Assembly: GCA_009925955.1 (NCBI GenBank)
Contig: RFPX01000058.1
Coordinates: 1-7,912 of the forward strand
DNA from: Betaproteobacteria bacterium
Lineage (GTDB): Bacteria > Pseudomonadota > Gammaproteobacteria > Burkholderiales > Burkholderiaceae_C
Length of the DNA stretch: 7,912 nucleotides
Reading direction: 5' to 3'
Shown: positions 1 through 7,912 of the stretch, piece after piece
Layout of the letters: each line of letters opens with the position of its first letter
Numbering within the stretch: the stretch's first letter is position 1
The notes under the pieces: generated by a model
The model's input: the letters and a program-made list of their open reading frames with translations, nothing else
What the model was told of the DNA's origin: nothing
The model's database searches: none
Translations under genes and position numbers: made by a program

Positions 1-917
1 CGCTGCAGCAGTTCCTTGGGCTTGAGGTCGGCCACCTGTCTCAAGGCATCGGAAAGGGCCCGCTTGACGGACACCGCCATGGCCTTGGGGTCACGGTGCG
101 CCCCGCCCACGGGCTCGCTGACGATCTTGTCGACCAAGCCCAGTGCCTTGAGTCGATGGGCCGTGATGCCCAGGGCCTCGGCGGCATCAGGAGCGCGCTC
201 GGCGGTCTTCCACAAGATGGAGGCGCAGCCCTCCGGCGAAATCACCGAATACACGGAAAACTGCAGCATCAGCACCTGATCGGCCACGCTGATGGCCAAC
301 GCACCGCCCGAACCACCTTCGCCAATGATCGTGGTGATGATGGGCACTTCAAGCTGGGCCATCTCAAAGATGTTGCGGCCGATGGCCTCGGACTGCCCGC
401 GCTCCTCCGCATCGATGCCGGGGTAGGCGCCCGGCGTGTCCACAAATGTGAAGACCGGCAGCTTGAACTTTTCGGCCAGCTTCATGAGGCGCAAGGCCTT
501 GCGATAGCCCTCAGGCCGGCTCATGCCGAAGTTGCGTGCGGCGCGCTCCTTGGTGTCTCGCCCCTTCTGGTGGCCGACCACGATGCACGGTTGGCCATTG
601 AACCGCGCCATCCCACCCACCATGGACAGGTCATCTGCAAAGGCGCGGTCGCCATGCAACTCTTCGAAATCGGTGAAGATCTCGCTGACATAGTCCAGCG
701 TGTAGGGGCGCTGGGGATGCCGAGCGATCTGCGTAACCTGCCAGGGCGACAGATTCGAATAGATGTCCTTTGTGAGCTGCTGGCTCTTCTTGTCCAGGCG
801 CTCAATCTCCTCGGAGATGTCGACGGCCGACTCGGTCTGCACGTACCGCAGCTCTTCGATCTTGCCTTCGAGCTCGGCAATCGGTTGCTCGAACTCGAGA
901 AAATGCTTCTTGCTCAT
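1..917 (-). CDS. accA: Acetyl-CoA carboxylase carboxyltransferase subunit alpha (3' end cut by window edge)
   Basis: AccA pairs with AccD to form the cytoplasmic carboxyltransferase that moves CO2 from carboxybiotin-AccB to acetyl-CoA, giving malonyl-CoA for fatty acid synthesis. I translated the minus strand from ATG 917-915: 305 codons are open to the edge without a stop. The protein begins MSKKHFLEFEQPIAELEGKI, with the helical N-terminal segment typical of AccA. It continues through ELHGDRAFADD (about 87-96), FVDTPGAYPG (158-167), the glycine-rich GEGGSGGALAI oxyanion-loop region (199-209) and SPEGCASILWK (227-237). The E. coli protein has 319 residues, so only about 15-20 are missing here. 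The start is supported by AAGGAG eight bases upstream. The gene follows the glycosylase gene on the same strand after 58 bp, so it may be co-transcribed with cysS, but it has its own good ribosome site. AccB, AccC and AccD are not in the window. Confidence 0.97.
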   Translation of the reverse strand, partial: MSKKHFLEFEQPIAELEGKIEELRYVQTESAVDISEEIERLDKKSQQLTKDIYSNLSPWQVTQIARHPQRPYTLDYVSEIFTDFEELHGDRAFADDLSMVGGMARFNGQPCIVVGHQKGRDTKERAARNFGMSRPEGYRKALRLMKLAEKFKLPVFTFVDTPGAYPGIDAEERGQSEAIGRNIFEMAQLEVPIITTIIGEGGSGGALAISVADQVLMLQFSVYSVISPEGCASILWKTAERAPDAAEALGITAHRLKALGLVDKIVSEPVGGAHRDPKAMAVSVKRALSDALRQVADLKPKELLQ

Positions 918-925
918 GGCGGCAA

Positions 926-931
926 CTCCTT
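926..931 (-). promoter_or_regulatory. Shine-Dalgarno site of accA
   Basis: Read on the minus strand this is AAGGAG, a near-perfect Shine-Dalgarno sequence eight bases before the accA ATG at 917-915. It is the strongest ribosome site among the genes whose starts are visible. This fixes the accA start and suggests accA can be translated well without coupling to the gene upstream. Confidence 0.8.
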
Positions 932-946
932 GCGAAGGATGCGGCT

Positions 947-965
947 CGGGCGCACAGGGTGCCCG
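947..965 (-). other. Short hairpin in the glycosylase–accA gap
   Basis: CGGGC at 947-951 pairs with GCCCG at 961-965 around a nine-base loop, inside the 58-bp gap between the glycosylase stop and the accA ribosome site. No T-run follows it on the minus strand, so it does not look like an intrinsic terminator. It could stabilise or partly block the mRNA, or be a chance product of high GC. Confidence 0.25.
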
Positions 966-975
966 GCAGCGATCC

Positions 976-1629
976 TTAGTATTCCACGGGGACCGGGTCC
1001 AGGCTGCGCCACAGGTACCAGGTGGCCACCGACCGGTAAGGGGCCCAAGCCTCACCCACTTCACGCGCTTCTGACCGCGTCACCGGCTCGCCACTGAAGT
1101 AGTTGAGGCTGATGCCGCGCAGCAGGCCCAAATCATCAAGGGGCAGGACATCGGGGCGCATCAGGCCGAACATCAGAAACATCTCAGCGGTCCAGCGCCC
1201 GATGCCCCGCACCGAGACCAGCTCGGCAATCACGGCCTCGTCCTCCATCTCGCTCCACAGCGGGGAGCGGCTGCCGCGCTCTTTGAAGTGCCGCGCCAGA
1301 TCCTGCAGATACTCCACCTTGCGCAGCGACAAGCCTGCCGCGCGCAGGTCGCTGCTCTGCGCCTTGAGCACCTGCGCAGGCTTGAGCACCGCTTGCGCGC
1401 CACCCCACGGCATGCTCAGCCGCTCCCATACCGACTGGGCCGCTTTGACCGAGATCTGCTGGCCCACGATGGAGCGGGCCAAGGTGGTGAAGGCATCACC
1501 CCGGCATTGCAGCCGCGCCTGACCGAACTGAGGGATCAAGCGCTTCATCACCCGGTCCCGCCGGCTGAGGTGCCGACAGGCCTCATCCCAGTACTCAGGT
1601 GTCATCAGCGCGGTGCTGCCGGGGATCAT
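976..1629 (-). CDS. DNA-3-methyladenine glycosylase, AlkA/Mag-type HhH-GPD family
   Basis: This is a monofunctional base-excision repair glycosylase that removes alkylated purines such as 3-methyladenine from DNA. The 217-residue protein shows ARSIVGQQISVKAAQ (51-65), the helix-hairpin-helix LVSVRGIGRWTAEM (137-150), then LPLDDLGL (162-169), in which the second aspartate, D166, aligns with catalytic D238 of E. coli AlkA. WAPYRSVATWYLWR (195-208) is the usual C-terminal motif. Only two cysteines, C18 and C42, are present, so the four-cysteine iron-sulfur cluster of EndoIII/MutY is absent. It is much shorter than E. coli AlkA (282 residues) and lacks that protein's extra N-terminal domain, like compact Mag-type enzymes. 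The ATG directly abuts the cysS stop. GGAG lies ten bases upstream, inside the cysS end. A second ATG at residue 9 (1605) has no clear ribosome site, so I prefer the first. I see no SOS or Ada-type operator. Confidence 0.9.
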   Translation of the reverse strand: MIPGSTALMTPEYWDEACRHLSRRDRVMKRLIPQFGQARLQCRGDAFTTLARSIVGQQISVKAAQSVWERLSMPWGGAQAVLKPAQVLKAQSSDLRAAGLSLRKVEYLQDLARHFKERGSRSPLWSEMEDEAVIAELVSVRGIGRWTAEMFLMFGLMRPDVLPLDDLGLLRGISLNYFSGEPVTRSEAREVGEAWAPYRSVATWYLWRSLDPVPVEY

Positions 1630-3021
<1,392 letters not shown>

Positions 3022-3023
3022 AA

Positions 3024-3033
3024 GCTGGCCAGC
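3024..3033. repeat. 10-bp perfect palindrome beside the cysS start
   Basis: GCTGGCCAGC is its own reverse complement and ends two bases before the cysS GTG codon. It lies where a ribosome would bind, so it could be a protein-binding half-site pair or simply a GC-rich coincidence. No second copy was noticed nearby. Confidence 0.4.
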
Positions 3034-3091
3034 CGCCCCCGCACGACACCGGACAAGAAGCCGGCCAACGTCGAGGCAGGCGGCCTCTCCT

Positions 3092-3112
3092 TACAATGCC
3101 GCGCAGTATAAA
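3092..3112 (+). promoter_or_regulatory. Candidate -10 elements for the ppiA–ppiB–lpxH–mtfA unit
   Basis: Two hexamers resemble a sigma-70 -10 box on the plus strand: TACAAT at 3092-3097 (one mismatch to TATAAT) and TATAAA at 3107-3112. Both precede the ppiA ATG at 3132. Neither has a convincing -35 box at 16-18 bp. This AT-richer patch stands out in an otherwise very GC-rich 110-bp divergent gap, which is the main reason to place the promoter here. Confidence 0.35.
3105..3110 (-). promoter_or_regulatory. Candidate -10 element for the cysS unit
   Basis: On the minus strand this reads TATACT, one mismatch from TATAAT, about 85 bases upstream of the cysS GTG. No good -35 box sits at the normal distance; TTCATC occurs 20 bases upstream. 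It overlaps the plus-strand TATAAA by four bases, so the divergent promoters may compete for RNA polymerase. Confidence 0.35.
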
Positions 3113-3131
3113 ACTGGAAGCTGTTTCGCGG

Positions 3132-3722
3132 ATGAATGCATGCAAGCTGTTGCGCGCCTTGGGCCGCGCCCTGGCAGCCCTCACCTTCGGTCTAACCCTT
3201 GCTGCCAGTGGCACGGTGGGGGCACAAACCGTGCGGCTGAGCACCACGCTGGGCGACATTGAACTGGAACTGCACCCCGACAAGGCCCCCGCCACCGTGG
3301 CCAATTTCCTCGCCTACGTCAAAGCACGGCACTTCGATGGCCTGATCTTTCATCGCGTCATCGCCAACTTCATGGTGCAGACCGGCGGCTACACCGCCGA
3401 CCTCAAACAAAGGCCCACGCGCCCACCGATCCCTTTGGAGAGTGACAATGGCCTGACCAATACACGCGGCAGTGTGGCCATGGCCCGCACCGCCGACCCC
3501 CGTTCGGCCACCTCACAGTTCTACATCAACGTGGTGGACAACCCCTTCCTGGACAAACCCAACGCCCGTGACGGACAGGGCTATGCCGTGTTTGCCACGG
3601 TGACGGCCGGCATGGACGTCGTGGACCAGATCCGCGCCGTTCCCACCACGGCACAAGGCGTGTTTGCCAACCTTCCCAATCCCACCATCACCATTCTCAG
3701 GGCCAGCGTCGTCAAGCCCTGA
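3132..3722 (+). CDS. ppiA: Exported cyclophilin-type peptidyl-prolyl cis-trans isomerase
   Basis: Cyclophilins catalyse cis-trans isomerisation of bonds before proline and help proteins fold. This 196-residue protein starts with a signal peptide: K5, R8 and R12 in the n-region, a hydrophobic core around A13-A25, and a likely cut after VGA (A31). The mature part is therefore probably periplasmic. The cyclophilin fold follows: FHRVI with catalytic R75, FMVQ (F80, M81, Q83), MARTADPRSATSQFYIN (117-133) and GYAVF near the end. The cyclosporin-contact tryptophan of human CypA is not evident, as is usual in bacterial forms. I chose ATG 3132 because it gives a clean signal peptide and lies downstream of the -10-like boxes. 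An in-frame ATG at 3096 would add 12 residues and has no ribosome site. GGAAG at 3116-3120 is a distant, weak ribosome site. It is first in the unit with ppiB; the symbol rests on its exported location. Confidence 0.92.
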   Translation: MNACKLLRALGRALAALTFGLTLAASGTVGAQTVRLSTTLGDIELELHPDKAPATVANFLAYVKARHFDGLIFHRVIANFMVQTGGYTADLKQRPTRPPIPLESDNGLTNTRGSVAMARTADPRSATSQFYINVVDNPFLDKPNARDGQGYAVFATVTAGMDVVDQIRAVPTTAQGVFANLPNPTITILRASVVKP

Positions 3723-3751
3723 ACAGTCCATCACCACACCGGAGCCCACCC

Positions 3752-4258
3752 ATGAGCACACTCGTCGACATGACCACCAACAAAGGCGTGGTGCGCCTTG
3801 AACTCGACTCAGCCAAAGCGCCGGACTCCGTGGCCAACTTTTTGGCTTATGCACAGCGCGGCCACTACGACGGCACCGTCTTTCACCGCGTGATCAAGGG
3901 GTTCATGATCCAAGGCGGTGGCTTTGAGCCGGGCATGCAGCAAAAGCCCACCGATGCCCCCATCCAGAACGAGGCCAACAACGGCCTGACCAACGACCGC
4001 TACACCATCGCCATGGCACGGACCTCCGCGCCCCATTCGGCCACGGCTCAGTTCTTCATCAACACCACCGACAACGACTTTCTGAATTTCCGGTCTGAAA
4101 GCCCGCAGGGCTGGGGATATGCCGTGTTCGGGCGCGTCGTTTCGGGCCAAGACGTGGTGGACGCCATTGAAGGCGTCAAGACCGGCCGCTCCGGTATGCA
4201 CGCCGACGTTCCGGTGGAAGACGTGGTCATCCAGAAGGTTTCCGTCGTCGAGGCCTGA
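3752..4258 (+). CDS. ppiB: Cytoplasmic cyclophilin-type peptidyl-prolyl cis-trans isomerase B
   Basis: This is a 168-residue single-domain cyclophilin with no signal peptide, so it is expected in the cytoplasm. Active-site residues are visible: FHRVI with R46, FMIQGG (F51, M52, Q54), MARTSAPHSATAQFFIN (88-104) and GWGYAVFGRVVSGQDVVD towards the end. Length is close to E. coli PpiB (164). A clear GGAG at 3741-3744, seven bases before ATG 3752, supports the start. It lies 29 bp after ppiA, with which it shares about 56% identity over an ungapped 84-residue core by hand count, and 10 bp before lpxH. A cyclophilin gene next to lpxH and divergent from cysS is also how I recall the E. coli locus, which strengthens the ppiB assignment. 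Confidence 0.96.
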   Translation: MSTLVDMTTNKGVVRLELDSAKAPDSVANFLAYAQRGHYDGTVFHRVIKGFMIQGGGFEPGMQQKPTDAPIQNEANNGLTNDRYTIAMARTSAPHSATAQFFINTTDNDFLNFRSESPQGWGYAVFGRVVSGQDVVDAIEGVKTGRSGMHADVPVEDVVIQKVSVVEA

Positions 4259-4268
4259 ACGAAGCTCC

Positions 4269-5063
4269 ATGAGTGCCGAACTCGCCCTGCCCGCGTTCTA
4301 TGAGATTCAAGCCGATGAAGCTTGGACGGCCATTGACTTCGTCTCGGACCTCCACCTCCAAGCCGGTGAACCCGAGACCCTGACGGCTTGGCGCGACTAC
4401 CTGCTGCGCACGCGGGCGCAGGCGGTGTTCATTTTGGGCGACTTGTTCGAGGCTTGGCCAGGCGACGACGCTGCCGATCAGGGCTTTGAGGCCGAGTGCG
4501 TGGAAGCATTGGAGGAAGGCGCTGCCCGGGTGCAGTTGGCCTTCATGCTGGGCAACCGTGACTTCCTGGTGGGTGCGCGTCTGCGCCAGCGTGCCGCCAT
4601 GACGGCCTTGGCCGACCCCACACGCCTGGTGGCGTGGAACCATCCGGTGCTGCTCACACACGGCGATCTGCTGTGCTCGGGCGATACCGAATACCAAGCC
4701 TTTCGGCGGCTGGTGCGCAGCGACGCCTGGCAGCGCAGCTTTCTGGCCCTGCCCCTGCAGGAGCGGCGCGCCCAAGCCCAGCGAATGCGCGAAGGCAGCA
4801 AGGCCAAGGCTCAGGAGCGCATGGCCCAAACCGGATCGGCCTACACCGATATCGACACCGCAATGGCCGTGGCCTGGATGCACCAGGCGGGCTGCCGCAG
4901 CTTGGTTCACGGCCATACCCATCGCCCGGGAACCGAGGTGCTGGCGCCGGGCTACACGCGCTATGTGCTGACCGACTGGGACCTGCGCTCCACACGTCCG
5001 CGCGCCGAGGTGCTGCGCCTGACGCGCGATGGCTTCACCCGCCTTCCCCTGAGCCGGGCCTGA
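4269..5063 (+). CDS. lpxH: UDP-2,3-diacylglucosamine diphosphatase (lipid A biosynthesis)
   Basis: LpxH hydrolyses UDP-2,3-diacylglucosamine to lipid X and UMP at the inner face of the cytoplasmic membrane, the fourth step of lipid A synthesis. The 264-residue protein carries the calcineurin-type metallophosphatase pattern with all expected metal ligands: DLH (D27, H29), GDLFEAWPGDD (D58), GNRDF (N96), THGD (H131) and GHTH (H216, H218). QRMREGSKAKAQ (171-182) matches a conserved LpxH segment. Length is slightly above E. coli LpxH (240), with about 20 extra N-terminal residues. ATG 4269 starts ten bases after ppiB ends; GAAG at 4261-4264 is close and weak, so translation may depend on coupling to ppiB. 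The open frame reaches back to 4119, but that part overlaps ppiB and does not resemble LpxH. The presence of lpxH implies an outer membrane with lipopolysaccharide. Confidence 0.96.
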   Translation: MSAELALPAFYEIQADEAWTAIDFVSDLHLQAGEPETLTAWRDYLLRTRAQAVFILGDLFEAWPGDDAADQGFEAECVEALEEGAARVQLAFMLGNRDFLVGARLRQRAAMTALADPTRLVAWNHPVLLTHGDLLCSGDTEYQAFRRLVRSDAWQRSFLALPLQERRAQAQRMREGSKAKAQERMAQTGSAYTDIDTAMAVAWMHQAGCRSLVHGHTHRPGTEVLAPGYTRYVLTDWDLRSTRPRAEVLRLTRDGFTRLPLSRA

Positions 5064-5067
5064 GCCC

Positions 5068-5895
5068 ATGGGCTGGCTGGCCCGACTCCTGCACGGCCTT
5101 GGCCGTGGATTGCGCCTGCCCCTGGGCCGACACACGGAGGCTGTGGGGCCCCATATCCCCGACGCGCTATGGAATGCGCTGCTCCTGCAGTACCCGTTCC
5201 TGAGCTGGCGCAGCGCGCCCGAACTGCAGCAGCTGCGTGCGCTGTGTCAACGGTTCCTGGCTGAGAAGGAGTTTCATGGCACGCGTGGCTTCGTGGTGAG
5301 CGACCCCATCGCCCTGGCGGTGGCAGCCCAGGCCTGCCTGCCTGTTTTGAACATAGGGCTCAAGGCCTACAGCGGCTTCGTGGGCATCGTCATGCACGAG
5401 GGGCCCGTGCAGGCGCAGCGCGAGTGGGTAGACGAAACGGGTCTTGTGCACAGCTGGCAGGAGACCTTGGTGGGTGAGGCGATGGGCGACGGCCCCATCA
5501 TGCTCAGCTGGCACGAGGGCGCTGAGCCCCTTTCAGCTTCGTCAGAAGGCGCGGCCTTCAACGTGGTGATCCACGAGTTCGTGCACGTCCTGGATGGTCT
5601 GGACGGTGAGTTTGATGGCACACCGCCCATGCCGCGGTCGCAGCGCGCGGCATGGCGAGCATGCATTCAGGTCGCCTTCGACCGCTTTGACGAGCGCAGC
5701 GCCTGCGGCTACCCGAGCGTCTTGGACCACTACGGCGCACAAGACCTGGTCGAGTTTTTCGCGGTGTCCAGCGAAGCGTTCTTCACCAAGCCATGGGCCT
5801 TTCGTGAAGAGCAGCCTGACTTGTACCGCCTCTATGTCCAGTTCTACCGGCAAGAGCCAGCCGCCCACCCCGCGCCGGAGCCCCATCGCCCCTGA
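5068..5895 (+). CDS. mtfA: MtfA-family (peptidase family M90) zinc-dependent peptidase
   Basis: This 275-residue protein matches the MtfA (formerly YeeI/DgsA anti-repressor) family. It shows the gluzincin motif HEFVH at 169-173, followed by LDGLDGEFDG. The glutamate E229 in LVEFFAVSSEAFF aligns with the third zinc ligand of E. coli MtfA (AECFAVLSEYFF). FLSWRS, IALAVAAQACLPVLN (81-95) and the tail YRLYVQFYRQEP are also family traits. Expected ligands are thus H169, H173 and E229, with E170 as catalytic base. In E. coli MtfA binds the repressor Mlc and has aminopeptidase activity; I cannot say that a Mlc partner exists here. ATG 5068 starts four bases after the lpxH stop with no strong ribosome site, so translation is probably coupled to lpxH. 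No signal peptide or membrane segment is obvious, so it is likely cytoplasmic. The last 15 residues are proline- and histidine-rich. Confidence 0.88.
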   Translation: MGWLARLLHGLGRGLRLPLGRHTEAVGPHIPDALWNALLLQYPFLSWRSAPELQQLRALCQRFLAEKEFHGTRGFVVSDPIALAVAAQACLPVLNIGLKAYSGFVGIVMHEGPVQAQREWVDETGLVHSWQETLVGEAMGDGPIMLSWHEGAEPLSASSEGAAFNVVIHEFVHVLDGLDGEFDGTPPMPRSQRAAWRACIQVAFDRFDERSACGYPSVLDHYGAQDLVEFFAVSSEAFFTKPWAFREEQPDLYRLYVQFYRQEPAAHPAPEPHRP

Positions 5896-5915
5896 CGGGC
5901 AGCCCAGGCCGCCCG
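5896..5915 (+). terminator. Weak hairpin in the mtfA/clpA convergent gap
   Basis: CGGGC at 5896-5900 can pair with GCCCG at 5911-5915 right after the mtfA stop, in the 48-bp gap between two converging genes. The stem is only five pairs with a ten-base loop, and no T-run follows on either strand. It is not a canonical intrinsic terminator; Rho-dependent ending or convergent read-through is equally possible. Confidence 0.2.
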
Positions 5916-5943
5916 GTTGTGCCGCTCGGGTGTCGCGCTGGCC

Positions 5944-7912
<1,969 letters not shown>

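Noticed and set aside
96..1097. 333-codon open frame on the plus strand, opposite accA and the 3' end of the glycosylase gene
   Set aside because: The minus strand translates codon by codon to AccA over this span; the plus-strand frame crosses the accA start and the following gap with no sign of its own gene.
3085..3095. Strong ribosome-site-like AAGGAG on the minus strand in the cysS leader
   Set aside because: It is about 65 bases from the cysS start and is not followed at a normal distance by an ATG or GTG opening a leader peptide, so I did not call a small gene.
4227..5135. 302-codon open frame on the minus strand, opposite lpxH
   Set aside because: LpxH has every metal ligand in the plus frame. 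The antisense frame has no recognisable motif and spans the ends of three plus-strand genes.

Overview
The window reads as a stretch of ordinary chromosome from a high-GC Gram-negative bacterium. The protein sequences (AccA, CysS, the short AlkA-type glycosylase, ClpA) and the order cysS–glycosylase–accA suggest a betaproteobacterium of the order Burkholderiales, probably Comamonadaceae. The lineage is inferred from remembered family features, not from a search. Eight protein genes fill almost all of the DNA. I see no tRNA, rRNA, CRISPR array, insertion sequence, phage gene, att site or origin.

Layout. (1) Left, minus strand (917 down to 1, and 3021 down to 976): cysS, a DNA-3-methyladenine glycosylase gene and accA, read in that order from about 3.1 kb towards position 1. 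cysS and the glycosylase gene abut with no spacer. accA follows after 58 bp with its own strong ribosome binding site and runs off the left edge. (2) Centre: a 110-bp divergent control region (3022-3131) between cysS and ppiA, holding -10-like hexamers on both strands and a 10-bp palindrome beside the cysS start. (3) Centre-right, plus strand (3132-5895): ppiA (exported cyclophilin), ppiB (cytoplasmic cyclophilin), lpxH (lipid A synthesis) and an mtfA-family zinc peptidase gene, with gaps of 29, 10 and 4 bp, so probably one transcript. (4) Right, minus strand: clpA, convergent with mtfA across a 48-bp gap, with its 5' end beyond the right edge.

How the genes fit together. These are housekeeping functions: charging tRNA-Cys, alkylation repair, the first step of fatty acid synthesis, proline isomerisation in two compartments, an early lipid A step and ATP-driven proteolysis. 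AccA and LpxH both feed envelope lipid synthesis, but on different transcripts. cysS divergent from ppiB–lpxH matches the arrangement I recall from Escherichia coli. The least understood member is the MtfA-like peptidase at the end of the lpxH unit.

I looked for an undescribed system and did not find one. The findings are modest points about starts, gene junctions and context. The long antisense open frames are coding shadows of high-GC genes.
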